Program-made: the position numbers and the translations under genes
The notes under the pieces: model-generated
Told to the model about the DNA's origin: nothing
The model's input: the letters and a program-made list of their open reading frames with translations, nothing else
Databases searched by the model: none
Part shown: positions 44,730 to 53,811 of the stretch, one piece after another
Numbering within the stretch: position 1 is the first letter of the stretch
Layout of the letters: each line of letters opens with the position of its first letter
Assembly (NCBI RefSeq): GCF_013410035.1
Contig: NZ_JACCBW010000001.1
Span: 868,001 to 932,000 of the forward strand
Reading direction: 5' to 3'
Length of the DNA stretch: 64,000 nucleotides
Origin: Nocardioides cavernae
GTDB taxonomy: Bacteria; Actinomycetota; Actinomycetes; Propionibacteriales; Nocardioidaceae

Positions 44730-45640
44730 CAGGCGTCCCTCTCCGCGCCAGCCAGCACCCATTCCGGTTGCCAGCCGCCGGGCAGCTCGTCCACGAAGCT
44801 CCAGTGCTGGTCGTACTCGTAGCACCGGCCCGGGCCGTAGCGGCGCTGGAAGAACGCCGGCGCCCAGACCCGGGTGTCGCCGAGCGCGACGCGAGCCACG
44901 GCGGCGCCCCAGATCGAGAACGTCGAGTTCGAGATGACCAGTCGGCGTGCTGAGCAGATGTCGCGGAAGTTGTCGATCGGCCCGTCGTCCGGGCCTGGGT
45001 AGGTCACCTCCGGCGCCACGTCGTGGAGCCACGGCAGCTCGCGCCGGCACCAGTCGGTGTCGTCGGACACGACGTGGACCCGCCGCACGGCACCGTCGGC
45101 CGACACGGCCGACTCGACAGCGGTCCTCAGGTAGGTCGCGAGGTCGATCGCGAACTCCGGGCGGTGGACCGGGTTGCTGTAGTAGTCGCCGCGCCGGACG
45201 TTGAGGGTGAGCACGTCGTCCGCCGCGAGGTCGGAGGCGTCGAGCCCGGCCAGCGCAGGTGAGGTCAGCAGCCAGTCCCGCACGAACGCGGCCCGGGACT
45301 CGTCGGTGTAGCCGCGGGGGTCGCCGGAGTGGGCCTCGGGGTCGGCCCAGAAGTGCGCGCGCTGGTAGAGCACGCCGACGTCGGCCACCTCGACGAGCCA
45401 CGGCTGCACCGCAGGGAAGTACGGGATCCAGTAGCGCATCTTGTCGATGACGAGCACGCGCGGCTCCGGCTTGTCCTCCCGGTGCGCGTGGGCCCAGGCC
45501 CAGAGGTAGAGCTGGTTGCCGAACCCCATGAACTCCGGGGTCCAGTTGACCACCCGACGCCCCAGTCCGCGGCGTACGGCGGTGAGCCCGGGCGTGAGGG
45601 CCCTGCGGGCCGCGTCCTTGACGCCGTCGACGGCGCTCAT
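44729..45640 (-). CDS. GT11 alpha-1,2-fucosyltransferase-like protein
   Basis: This 303-residue protein matches family GT11, whose members transfer L-fucose from GDP-fucose with an alpha-1,2 link. The GT11 motifs are FMGFGNQLYLWAWAHAH, the nucleotide motif VRRGDYYSNPV (HxRRGDY type), VVSDDTDW and SNSTFSIWGAAVA. The order is right and the length is normal for the family. No GDP-fucose synthesis genes are in the window, so fucose must be made elsewhere, or a related sugar is used. ATG 45640 overlaps the preceding stop. Confidence 0.88.
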   Translation of the reverse strand: MSAVDGVKDAARRALTPGLTAVRRGLGRRVVNWTPEFMGFGNQLYLWAWAHAHREDKPEPRVLVIDKMRYWIPYFPAVQPWLVEVADVGVLYQRAHFWADPEAHSGDPRGYTDESRAAFVRDWLLTSPALAGLDASDLAADDVLTLNVRRGDYYSNPVHRPEFAIDLATYLRTAVESAVSADGAVRRVHVVSDDTDWCRRELPWLHDVAPEVTYPGPDDGPIDNFRDICSARRLVISNSTFSIWGAAVARVALGDTRVWAPAFFQRRYGPGRCYEYDQHWSFVDELPGGWQPEWVLAGAERDA

Positions 45641-46722
45641 CCGCGTCGCTCCTCGATGCGGTCGAGCACACGCCGACCCGCGCTGCGCACGGCCACCCGG
45701 GCACGGTTGTAGGCGTCCGTCGCCGGCGCATGGGCCTGGTAGTGGGCCAGTGTCACGGCCTCGGGGAGCAGGGAGGGCGAGCCGGGAGCCGTGATCGCCG
45801 CGAAGGCTGCGTCGAGGCGCTCGCGCACCAGGTCCGCGCTGTGCCGCGAGCGGACCCAGTCGCGTCCGCGCGAGGCGCGCGCGTCGAAGCGGTCGCGGTC
45901 GTGGTCGAACCAGTGCATCGCCTCGAGCGTCCGGTCGCACATGTCCACCACGTCGGAGTCGGCGATGACCGAGGCGTGCTCGGGGAGCATGTACTCCTTG
46001 GCGCCGTCGCCGGTGAAGCCGACGACGTAGCAGCCCGACGCCATCGCCTCCGCCCCCGGGAGGCCCACCCCTTCGCGCTCGGCGCCGAAGAGGAAGATCG
46101 CCGCCCGGCCCAGCTCCTCGGCCACCTGCTGCTGCGTCATGCCGTCGATGAGCACGATCTCCCAGCCGTCGAGCCGTCCCGAGCGGCGTACGAGCTGAAC
46201 AGCGCCGAGCAGGTCCTCGCGTCGACGCCGCGGCATCAGCGCGATACGCCTCTCCTTCGCCGCGGGCTGGAACCAGTCCTCGATCTGCACGGGCACGTCG
46301 TGCAGCGGGAAGCCGTCGTGGCAGGCACGGTCGAGGAAGGTGTGGATCGCGTCGGACACGGCGATGGCCGCGGTGGCCTGCGGCCAGCCCGGGTAGGCGC
46401 CCGGCTCGTCGGTGAAGAAGTCGGAGCTCGAGAAGACGAAGTCCATGCCCTGGCACAGCATCACGACCGGCCGACCCTGCGACAGGAAGCTCCACCTGGA
46501 GCCACCCGTCTCGGGCATCACCAGGACGTCACCGGCGTCGAAGGGCAGCTCCACGCCTGTGTCCACGGGCGCGGTGGAGCCCCAGGAGTCGTAGGCGAAA
46601 CCCGGGGTCCCGTGCCACACACGAGCGTCGTGTCCGAGGGCGCACAGGTGCTCCACGTAGCGGTAGATCACCTTGATGCCACCACTCGGCGTCGGCAGGT
46701 CGGGCGCCATGAAGCGGATCAC
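45637..46722 (-). CDS. GT4-like glycosyltransferase
   Basis: This 361-residue GT-B type transferase begins VIRFMAPDLPTPSGGIKVIYRYVEHLCALGHDARVW, with a GGI acceptor loop. The donor half has WEIVLIDGMTQQQVAEELGRAAIFLFGAEREGVGLPGAEAMASGCYVVGF with the conserved Glu. GTG 46722 has GAGG 8 nt upstream; ATG 46710 is the alternative. It is first in a minus-strand trio with the GT11 and GT2 genes and is divergent from the ABC gene with 57 nt between them. Confidence 0.88.
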   Translation of the reverse strand: MIRFMAPDLPTPSGGIKVIYRYVEHLCALGHDARVWHGTPGFAYDSWGSTAPVDTGVELPFDAGDVLVMPETGGSRWSFLSQGRPVVMLCQGMDFVFSSSDFFTDEPGAYPGWPQATAAIAVSDAIHTFLDRACHDGFPLHDVPVQIEDWFQPAAKERRIALMPRRRREDLLGAVQLVRRSGRLDGWEIVLIDGMTQQQVAEELGRAAIFLFGAEREGVGLPGAEAMASGCYVVGFTGDGAKEYMLPEHASVIADSDVVDMCDRTLEAMHWFDHDRDRFDARASRGRDWVRSRHSADLVRERLDAAFAAITAPGSPSLLPEAVTLAHYQAHAPATDAYNRARVAVRSAGRRVLDRIEERRG

Positions 46723-46779
46723 TCGTCCATCCTCGCATCGCGCCTCCGCCCCCGCGGACGATGAGGCAGACTGGACCGC

Positions 46780-48624
46780 GTGCCGCGCATGACTGGGTCT
46801 GTCTTCCGTCGCGCCGCGGGCCTCGTCGGCTTCCCGCCCGGCACCGGCGAGCTGCTCGACCAACCCACCCGGGCCCGTCTCGTCGCGTCGCTGGGCCTCT
46901 CCGCGCTGCTCGCCCTGATCGACATGGCCGGTGTGGTGGCGATGCTGCCGATGATGCAGTACGTCACCGGGCAGCCGGTCGACGCCGGCGCCCTCGGCAT
47001 CGTCAACCGGGCACTCGGCGAGCCGCCGCTGCGGGCGCTCGTCGCGACGCTCGGCCTGCTCATCTTCGGTGCCTTCATCCTGAAGGACGTCGCAGCGCTC
47101 CTGGTGCGTCGGTGGCAGCTCAGCTTCATGGCGAAGCAGCAGGTCGAGCTGTCGACCGACCTCCTCGACGGCTACCTCACGAGCCCGTACTCCTGGCACC
47201 TGCGCCAGAACACCGCGGACAAGCTCTGGACGGTCCACGGGGCGGTGGGGATGGGCTACTCCGGGGGACTGGCCTCCGCCCTCTCTGCCTTCACCGAGGT
47301 GCTGACGATCCTGTTCATCTTCGGGTCCCTCCTCGTCCTGGCGCCGTTGGTGGCCGTCGCAGCCGCCGTCTACTTCGGTCTTGCGGCACTCGTGGTGCAA
47401 CGCTTCATCCGTCCCCGCGTGCAGGCCGCCGGGCAGAAGGCACGGGCCGCCTCGGAAGAGGTGTCGAGGGCTTCGCTCCAGCCGCTCACCGCGGTCAAGG
47501 AGATCAAGCTGCGGCGCGCGCACCCTCCGTTCGTGCAGTCGTTCCGGGAGGCGAGCATGCGCGGCGCGGAGGCTGAGGTGACCACCAGCCTGCTGGCCGA
47601 CGTCCCGAAGTACTTCCTGGAGATCGTCTTCGTCCTCGGGGTCGGCATCCTGGCGGTCGTCGCCACCACCGGTGCCTCGGCCGTGGAGGGGCTCGTCCTG
47701 CTCGGTCTCTTCGTTGCCGCCGGCACCCGGATCCTGCCGAGCTCGGTCCGCCTCATCAACGCGCTGTCGGGTGTGCGCTTCGCCCGTGCCCCCCTCGAGC
47801 ACATCGTCATGGTCCACCGGCTGATGCGGCAGAACAGGTCGGAGGAGCTGTCCCGCGTCGTCACCGACGAGGTGCCTGCCGGTGACGTGTCGATCCGCGG
47901 GCTCCGCTTCGCCTACGGCGACCAGTCCGACATCGAGGTGCTGCGCGGCGTCGACGTCGAGATCCCGATGGGGTCGTCGCTGGCGATCGTCGGCTCGAGC
48001 GGTGCGGGCAAGAGCACCCTGGTCGACATCCTGCTGGGCCTGCAGCTCCCGACCGGCGGCAGCGTGAGCGCCGGCGGCACGTCGATCTTCGACAACCTGC
48101 CGGGCTGGCAGCGCCGCATCGCGGTGGTGCCGCAGGAGGTCACGCTCCTCGACGCGTCGATCGGGGAGAACATCGCCTTCGACGAGGCCGTCGACGAGAC
48201 CCGACTCGCCGAGGCGGTCCAGCGGGCCCAGCTCGCCGATCTCGTCCGCGGCCTGCCGGAAGGGCTCGACACCATGGCGGGCGAGCGCGGGTCACGACTC
48301 TCCGGCGGCCAACGGCAGCGCATCGGCATCGCTCGTGCGCTCTACCGCGACCCCGCGCTACTCGTGCTGGACGAGGCGACGTCCGCGCTGGACAACGAGA
48401 CGGAGCGCCGTCTCACCGACACGATCGAGGGACTCCACGGCTCGGTGACCGTCGTCGTCGTCGCGCACCGGCTCTCGACGGTGCGCCACTGCGACCAGCT
48501 CATCTTCATGGAGGAGGGGCGGGTGACGGCGTCCGGCACGTTCGACGAGGTGCGCGGCGCCAACGCGACCTTCGCGCGGCTCGTGGCGCTGGGCTCGCTG
48601 GATCCGCAGCAACCGGCGATGTGA
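46780..48624 (+). CDS. PglK/MsbA-like ABC flippase
   Basis: This 614-residue ABC half-transporter has six membrane helices (about 40-330) and a C-terminal ATPase. The Walker A is GSSGAGKSTLV, the signature LSGGQRQRIGIA, and Walker B LLVLDEATSALD, all consensus, so it works as a homodimer. PglK-type proteins move lipid-linked oligosaccharide across the membrane, and its location among glycosyltransferases supports that role. The start is GTG 46780; the -10-like CAGACT ends 7 nt upstream. Export of another lipid-linked precursor is possible. Confidence 0.9.
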   Translation: MPRMTGSVFRRAAGLVGFPPGTGELLDQPTRARLVASLGLSALLALIDMAGVVAMLPMMQYVTGQPVDAGALGIVNRALGEPPLRALVATLGLLIFGAFILKDVAALLVRRWQLSFMAKQQVELSTDLLDGYLTSPYSWHLRQNTADKLWTVHGAVGMGYSGGLASALSAFTEVLTILFIFGSLLVLAPLVAVAAAVYFGLAALVVQRFIRPRVQAAGQKARAASEEVSRASLQPLTAVKEIKLRRAHPPFVQSFREASMRGAEAEVTTSLLADVPKYFLEIVFVLGVGILAVVATTGASAVEGLVLLGLFVAAGTRILPSSVRLINALSGVRFARAPLEHIVMVHRLMRQNRSEELSRVVTDEVPAGDVSIRGLRFAYGDQSDIEVLRGVDVEIPMGSSLAIVGSSGAGKSTLVDILLGLQLPTGGSVSAGGTSIFDNLPGWQRRIAVVPQEVTLLDASIGENIAFDEAVDETRLAEAVQRAQLADLVRGLPEGLDTMAGERGSRLSGGQRQRIGIARALYRDPALLVLDEATSALDNETERRLTDTIEGLHGSVTVVVVAHRLSTVRHCDQLIFMEEGRVTASGTFDEVRGANATFARLVALGSLDPQQPAM

Positions 48625-48628
48625 CCGC

Positions 48629-49492
48629 TCAGCGGTAGTCCTCGAACCTCAGCAGCATGCGGTCGTCGTACCTCACGTGCTCGTGGTGCTTCAGCGTCAG
48701 CGGGTCGAGCACCCGGCCCAGCAGGTCGGTCCAGGAGACCGGGTAACGGTGGTCGTCGCCGAAGACTCCGCCCGGGTGGCGCGCCAGCTCGTCCTCCCGC
48801 TCGCTGAGCAGCTGATCCATCCGCGCCATCCAGGCGGCCGTGAGCGGAGTGTGGGAGCGCATCATGAAACCGCTCTTGCCGAACATCAGCCGGTAGCGCA
48901 CCAGGATGTCGCGGCCCAGGGGTCCCCGCAGCTTGCCGATCCAGTTCGCGTCACTCGTGCGGTAGCTCGTCACCCACGCGTCGGGGTCGACCGCCATCTG
49001 CTCGTGGCTGGGGCGCCACGAGCCGAGCGGCTCCTTCACGTCGACGTACGCGCCACCGTGATGGTGCATCAGGTAGCCACGCAGGTAGTCGGAGCGGTGG
49101 ATGAGCGAGAGGTGCTCGTACGCCGGTGGCAGCGGGTGGCCGGGCACGAGCCACCGGTCGAGGTCGGCCGGCGTCACCAGCTCGACGGGGAGCCCGATCC
49201 GGCGCTCGACGGCCTCGAGGTTGCGCCGCCGGTTGGGCGACATCTCGTTGTCGCCCGTCCAGACGACGAACACGCGCTCCGGGAAGGCGCTCTGGCCGAT
49301 CGGGGTCACGTCGTCGGCGAGGAACGTGCCGGCATGACGCGCCGGCCGGTAGACGTAGGGCCGCACCTTCTCCGCGTCGCGGAACACCCGCGTGGCCAGC
49401 GCGAACTTCGTCGTCTTGAGCCGGCGGCGTGACCGCTTCCCCGCGACGAACACGAGGTGCTTCGCCCTGCGGACCGGATCGAGCAGCGCCAT
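48629..49492 (-). CDS. GT32-like capsular polysaccharide synthesis protein
   Basis: This 287-residue protein has the GT32 core: RVFVVWTGDNEMSPNRRRNLE, LIHRSDYLRGYLMHHHGGAYVDVKEP with the DxD-like YVDVK, and a final HHEHVRYDDRMLLRFEDYR. Such enzymes transfer alpha-linked sugars in capsule gene sets. ATG 49492 has GAGAGG at 8 nt. It is convergent with the ABC flippase 4 nt away and divergent from the large operon. Confidence 0.85.
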   Translation of the reverse strand: MALLDPVRRAKHLVFVAGKRSRRRLKTTKFALATRVFRDAEKVRPYVYRPARHAGTFLADDVTPIGQSAFPERVFVVWTGDNEMSPNRRRNLEAVERRIGLPVELVTPADLDRWLVPGHPLPPAYEHLSLIHRSDYLRGYLMHHHGGAYVDVKEPLGSWRPSHEQMAVDPDAWVTSYRTSDANWIGKLRGPLGRDILVRYRLMFGKSGFMMRSHTPLTAAWMARMDQLLSEREDELARHPGGVFGDDHRYPVSWTDLLGRVLDPLTLKHHEHVRYDDRMLLRFEDYR

Positions 49493-49515
49493 GCCCCCAT
49501 CCTCTCCGAGATCAA

Positions 49516-49521
49516 TACAGT
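49516..49521 (+). promoter_or_regulatory. -10 box of the 49.5-61.8 kb operon (leaderless)
   Basis: TACAGT ends 7 nt before ATG 49529, and there is no ribosome site. It would start the longest operon of the window. Confidence 0.45.
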
Positions 49522-49528
49522 GGGCGAC

Positions 49529-50404
49529 ATGCCACCCGACGACGCGGTCTGCTCCGTGGTGATCCCGGCCTACAACGCCGCCCACGTCATCGGCGACCAG
49601 CTGCTCGCGCTGAGCGAGCAGGAGGAGGCGCCGGCGTTCGAGGTCGTCGTCGCCGACAACGGCTCGACGGACGACCTGGCGTCGGTGGTCGGGTCGTGGA
49701 CCGACCGGCTGCCGAGGCTCCGCGTGGTCGACGCGTCGCGCGGTCGCGGCGTGTCGGTGGCCCGCAACGTCGGCATCGATCACGCCTCCACCGATCGCAT
49801 CCTGATCTGTGACGCCGACGACGTGGTGGCGCCCACCTGGGTGCGGGCGTTCGCCGACGCGCTGGTGGAGCACCCCCTCGCAAGCGGTCCGGCCGAGACG
49901 CGGCGCCTCTCCGGACCCTCGGCGGGCTGGGTGCCCATCGAGGAGAGGAGCACCGGCCTCTACGAGACCTGGGGCGGCCGGACGTACGGCCTGGGCGGCA
50001 ACACCGCGATGCGCCGCGAGGTGTGGGAGACCGTCGGCGGCTACGACGAGGACTTCCCGGCCGGCGCCGAGGAGATCGACTTCGCCTGGCGCGCGTGGGA
50101 CCTCGGCTACCGCTTCACCTACGTCGAGGACGCGTTGCTGCACTACCGCATCCGCACCGACCTGCGTGGCGTGCTCCGTCAGCAGTACAACTCGGGACGG
50201 GGCACGGCGACGCTCTACGACAAGTTCCGCCCTGCCGAGGTGGTGCCCAAGTCGCTGGCCCGCAGGGTCCACCACGAGCTCCTGCTGCTCAGGCGGTTCC
50301 CGTGGCGACTCGACGGCGGTGCGCGTCGGCGCTGGCTGACGCTCGTCGCCTTCGAGGCCGGCAAGCTCGTCGAGGCGCGGCGTCTCGGGAGTCCGGCTCC
50401 CTGA
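49529..50404 (+). CDS. GT2 glycosyltransferase
   Basis: This 291-residue GT-A enzyme has the nucleotide-binding start VCSVVIPAYNAAHVIGDQLL, then VVADNGSTDDL, GVSVARNVGIDHA and the metal site LICDADDVV. The acceptor region has GGYDEDFPAGAEEIDFAWRAWDLGYRF, with the usual Glu-Asp. Helix-rich residues close the chain. It is the first gene of the long operon. ATG 49529 is chosen over GTG 49457 because of the -10 box position and the family start. Confidence 0.9.
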   Translation: MPPDDAVCSVVIPAYNAAHVIGDQLLALSEQEEAPAFEVVVADNGSTDDLASVVGSWTDRLPRLRVVDASRGRGVSVARNVGIDHASTDRILICDADDVVAPTWVRAFADALVEHPLASGPAETRRLSGPSAGWVPIEERSTGLYETWGGRTYGLGGNTAMRREVWETVGGYDEDFPAGAEEIDFAWRAWDLGYRFTYVEDALLHYRIRTDLRGVLRQQYNSGRGTATLYDKFRPAEVVPKSLARRVHHELLLLRRFPWRLDGGARRRWLTLVAFEAGKLVEARRLGSPAP

Positions 50405-50419
50405 GCCTGCCGACCTCAC

Positions 50420-50425
50420 TAGGGT
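50420..50425 (+). promoter_or_regulatory. -10 box of the hexapeptide acyltransferase gene (leaderless)
   Basis: TAGGGT ends 6 nt before GTG 50432. It suggests an internal promoter inside the large operon. Confidence 0.45.
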
Positions 50426-50431
50426 GGTTGC

Positions 50432-50974
50432 GTGACATTCATGCGACGTCTGGTGGAAGCACCTCCGGCCCTTCGATGGCACCGGAGCGCACTGACGTCG
50501 CGACTCCTCTACACACGCACGTTCGGTGCGTTCGGAGACGGCACCGTCATCGTTCGCCCGCACATCATCCGTCGCCCGGGACAAATGTTCATTGGCGCCG
50601 GAGGCGCCATCTTCGAGGACGTCTGGCTGCAGTGCGAGAACGAGGACAGCAGGATCACGATCGGCGACCGGGCCAACTTCGGCAGATGCGTGGCCATCAG
50701 CTCCACGGATCCGGTGACCCTGGGGGACGACGTCCTCGTCGGGTTCGGCAGCCTCATCACGTCTGGCGACCACGACCGCGTCGACCGCCACCTGACCAAG
50801 GCGACCGGGCCGATCACCATCGGAAACTCCGTGTTCATCGGGCAAGGCGCCATCGTGCTCGGCGGTGTCACGATCGGCGATGGGGCGTCCGTCGGCGCCA
50901 ATGCGGTCGTCACCCGCGACGTCGCGCCCGGTCAGACGGTCGTCGGCATCCCCGCCCGCCCCGTCGGGGAGTGA
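50432..50974 (+). CDS. Hexapeptide-repeat (LbH) acyltransferase
   Basis: This 180-residue protein has the left-handed beta-helix repeats of the acetyltransferases: DGTVIVRPHII, ITIGDRANFGRCVAIS, VTLGDDVLVGFGSLI, ITIGNSVFIGQGAIVLGGVTIGDGASVGANAVVTRDVAPG. The final VVGIPARPV is typical of the CoA-dependent group. The likely role is O- or N-acylation of a surface sugar. GTG 50432 follows a -10 box by 6 nt. The base composition looks slightly lower in GC than the neighbours. Confidence 0.9.
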   Translation: MTFMRRLVEAPPALRWHRSALTSRLLYTRTFGAFGDGTVIVRPHIIRRPGQMFIGAGGAIFEDVWLQCENEDSRITIGDRANFGRCVAISSTDPVTLGDDVLVGFGSLITSGDHDRVDRHLTKATGPITIGNSVFIGQGAIVLGGVTIGDGASVGANAVVTRDVAPGQTVVGIPARPVGE

Positions 50975-50978
50975 CGAC

Positions 50979-51983
50979 GTGAGGGTGTTGCTGGTCAGTC
51001 CGCGGTTCCACGGCTACCACGTCGCGATCGCCGCGGCCCTGTCCGCGCGCGGGCACGACGTCTCCACCCACGCGTACGACGACCACGGCACCGTCGCCGG
51101 CCGCGCCTGGCACCAGCTGCGCCACCAGCTCCCCCACAAGATCGGTGCCGGGTCGCACCGGCGCCTGGCCCGCGAGCAGACCGCCCGCGCCGCCGAGGTG
51201 GTCGCGCAGGCACGCCCGCAGGCCGTCGTGGTGGTGAAGGGCGACACCCTCGGACGCCAGTTCTGGGAGGGGCTCGACGGGCTGCCGCGCGTGACCTGGC
51301 TCTACGACGAGGTGCGGCGCACCCGCTGGACGCACGAGCGACTGGCCGGGCTGGGCCCGCTCGCGACGTACTCGGCGCTGGACGACGTCGACCTCGAGGC
51401 CGCGGGGCTCGACACCCGTCACCTGCCGCTGGCGTACGACCACCGTCTCGTCCCGGAGCCGCGCCGCCCGCGCACGCCCGACGTCAGCTTCGTCGGGGCC
51501 CGCTACCCGACGCGCGAGCAGGTGCTCACCGTGCTCCACGAGGACGGCGTGCCGGTCCGCGCCTACGGCCGCGACTGGTCCTCGCACCCGGTCGACCGGC
51601 TCCGCACGTGGCGCCTCGGCACGCCGACGCTCCCGGCGGCACGCGACGTGACCCGCTCCGAGGCGTACGAGGTGATGGCGGCGTCCGCGGCGACGCTCAA
51701 CCTGCACGGAGACCAGGACGGCTTCACGATGCGCACCTTCGAGGCGGCGGGCGTCGGTGCCGTCGAGCTCGTCGACCGGACCGACGTCGGGGCGCTCTAC
51801 GAGTCCGGTGCGGAGGTGCTCACCTTCGCAGACCTCGACGAGCTCACCGCCCTGTGCGAACGCATCGTCGCCGACCCCGCGTGGACGGAGCCGATCAGGC
51901 AGGCCGCCCGGGCCCGCACCCTCGCCGAGCACACCTTCGACCACCGCGCCGCCGTCCTGGAGGACGCATGGGACACGGCCTGA
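50979..51983 (+). CDS. CgeB-like glycosyltransferase
   Basis: This 334-residue GT-B type protein resembles the CgeB/spore-maturation group. Its start is VRVLLVSPRFHGYHVAIAAAL, and the donor domain has DVSFVGARYPTREQVLTVL, VRAYGRDW and the region LNLHGDQDGFTMRTFEAAGVGAVELV with the conserved Glu. GTG 50979 lies 4 nt after the acyltransferase stop. The next gene begins inside its last codons (16 nt overlap). Confidence 0.85.
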   Translation: MRVLLVSPRFHGYHVAIAAALSARGHDVSTHAYDDHGTVAGRAWHQLRHQLPHKIGAGSHRRLAREQTARAAEVVAQARPQAVVVVKGDTLGRQFWEGLDGLPRVTWLYDEVRRTRWTHERLAGLGPLATYSALDDVDLEAAGLDTRHLPLAYDHRLVPEPRRPRTPDVSFVGARYPTREQVLTVLHEDGVPVRAYGRDWSSHPVDRLRTWRLGTPTLPAARDVTRSEAYEVMAASAATLNLHGDQDGFTMRTFEAAGVGAVELVDRTDVGALYESGAEVLTFADLDELTALCERIVADPAWTEPIRQAARARTLAEHTFDHRAAVLEDAWDTA

Positions 51984-53071
51984 ACCACCCCGCCGACCTC
52001 GTCGCGTGGCGCCGCTGGCACGAGTCGCGCCATCCCGTGCGCGCGACGGCACGAGCCCTGCGGGCACGGCTGCGACCAGCCGCACCCGGCCTCGCCGACC
52101 TCCTCAGTGCCGGCCCGGACGCCGACCTCCTGGTCGCCGTCGAGGCGACCCACGCCAGCGTCTCCCACGCCGTGGTCGCACCGCTCGCGCACCTGGACCC
52201 CGCCCGCACCACGATCCTCGTGCCGGTCGGCTGGCAGCCGCCGGAGCCGTACGCCGCCCACGGGAGGATGACGGTGGCGCTCGGCGAGCTGCCCGCCGTG
52301 ACCGGCGTGGCCGGACTCCGCGCCGTGCTCGCCGCGGGCCACTACACCGAGATCGGTGCGGCCGCCTTCGCCCTGGCCGAGGCGCACGACCTCACCTACT
52401 TCGTCTCCCAGCACGGAGCGCTCACGCCCTACGCGCCGCCGCTCCCCCGCGCCGCGCACCTGCTGGCGTGGAGCGAGGCCGACGGCGCCTTCTGGACCGC
52501 CGGACGCCACGACGTCGAGGTCTCGGTCGCGGGGAGCCAGCTCCTGTGGAGCGCGGGTCGGGGTCTCGACACGGGCGCGGGGCGCCCTGCTCGACCAGCG
52601 ACCTCAGCGGACAGCCCTGCTCGACCAGCGGCACCCCAGCCCCTGCCCCTGACCTACCTCGGGCAGGGCCATGCCGCGGAGATCTCCCGGGCCCGCCTCG
52701 TCCACGCCGCCCTCACGACCTGCCGCGGGCACGGGGCCGTCTACCGGCCGCACCCGTCCGAGCGCGACGTCACCTCCCGGGCGGTGCTCGCCGCCTTTGA
52801 GCGTTCCGGTGTCACGATCGAGCGGTCCGGAGCACCGCTGGTCGACCTGCAGGCTCCGATCGTCAGCGTGTTCTCGACCGGTGTGCTCGAGGCGGCGGCC
52901 CGCGGGCGCGACGCGTGGGTCGACTTCCCCCGACCTCCCGCCTGGCTGGGGGAGTTCTGGGAGCGTTACGGCATGCACCGTCTCGGAAGCTCCCCCACCC
53001 CGGCTCCTGCCCGCGACGACCTCGAGCCCGCGCGTCGCGTCGCGGAGCTCGTCGCGGGGGCCGCGTCATGA
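51968..53071 (+). CDS. GT-B-like protein, candidate nonulosonate transferase
   Basis: I do not recognise this 367-residue protein at family level. Its fold looks like two Rossmann domains: LLVAVEATHASVSHAVVAPL early, and YRPHPSERD (His262-Pro263) with SVFSTGVLEAA (Phe302 to Ala310) late. An HP motif followed by a Ser/Thr motif is a trait of bacterial sialyltransferases and related capsule transferases. Its stop overlaps the neuA start (ATGA), and neuB follows, which supports a sialic-acid-like transfer role. A Pro/Ala linker at about 206-222 carries a 16-bp DNA repeat spaced 30 bp. Confidence 0.6.
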   Translation: MGHGLNHPADLVAWRRWHESRHPVRATARALRARLRPAAPGLADLLSAGPDADLLVAVEATHASVSHAVVAPLAHLDPARTTILVPVGWQPPEPYAAHGRMTVALGELPAVTGVAGLRAVLAAGHYTEIGAAAFALAEAHDLTYFVSQHGALTPYAPPLPRAAHLLAWSEADGAFWTAGRHDVEVSVAGSQLLWSAGRGLDTGAGRPARPATSADSPARPAAPQPLPLTYLGQGHAAEISRARLVHAALTTCRGHGAVYRPHPSERDVTSRAVLAAFERSGVTIERSGAPLVDLQAPIVSVFSTGVLEAAARGRDAWVDFPRPPAWLGEFWERYGMHRLGSSPTPAPARDDLEPARRVAELVAGAAS

Positions 53072-53739
53072 CCCTCTGCGTGATCCCCGCGCGCGGCGGG
53101 TCCAAGGGCGTACCCCGCAAGAACCTCCTCGACGTCGACGGCAAGCCGCTGATCGTGTGGACGATCGAGCAGGCGCTGGCCGTCCCCGACCTCGACGTGC
53201 TCGTGTCCACCGACGACGAGGAGATCGCCGAGGTCGCGCGTGCCGCCGGCGCCCGGGTGCCGTGGCTGCGGCCCGCCGATCTGGCGCAGGACACCACCCC
53301 CACCGAGCCCGTCGTCCGGCACGCCATCGAGCAGGTGAGCGCCGAGCGGGGCCGGCCCGACGCCGTGATGCTGCTCCAGGCGACCTCGCCGGTGCGGCAC
53401 GACGACACGCTCGCGCGTGCGCTGGCGGAGTTCTCCGATTCGGGGGTGGACTCGATGGTCGGCGTCGTCGAGCAACCACCCTTCATCTGGCAGGCGGGCG
53501 ACCCGCCCACCGCGGCGTACGACGTCACCGCCCGCCCGCGGCGCCAGGACCTCACGCCCGAGGGCCGGCGCTACCGCGAGACCGGTTCGCTCTACGTCAC
53601 CCGCACCGAGGTCTACGAGCAGCACGACAACCGGCTCGGGGGGCGCATCGGCCTGTTCGTCATGCACGAGGACGAGGGGATCGACATCGACACCGAGCTC
53701 GACGTCGCCCTGGCGGTGCGCCTGCTGACGGCTCGTTGA
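53068..53739 (+). CDS. neuA: CMP-nonulosonic acid synthetase (NeuA type)
   Basis: This 223-residue cytidylyltransferase activates a sialic-acid-like sugar with CTP. The motif CVIPARGGSKGVPRKNLLDVDGKPLI is the classic NeuA start, followed by VSTDDEEIAEVA and MLLQATSPVRHDDTL, then RRYRETGSLYVTR and DIDTELDVALA. It is the smallest of the nucleotide-sugar enzymes in the operon. ATG 53068 overlaps the upstream stop. The sugar may be Neu5Ac, legionaminic, pseudaminic or a related acid; sequence alone does not tell. Confidence 0.93.
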   Translation: MTLCVIPARGGSKGVPRKNLLDVDGKPLIVWTIEQALAVPDLDVLVSTDDEEIAEVARAAGARVPWLRPADLAQDTTPTEPVVRHAIEQVSAERGRPDAVMLLQATSPVRHDDTLARALAEFSDSGVDSMVGVVEQPPFIWQAGDPPTAAYDVTARPRRQDLTPEGRRYRETGSLYVTRTEVYEQHDNRLGGRIGLFVMHEDEGIDIDTELDVALAVRLLTAR

Positions 53740-53811
53740 GCCGACTACGCCCGCCGCGCCGCTCCGCTGGATACGGTGGTGCGGTACGCACTCCGACGGA
53801 AGGCCTCCGCC

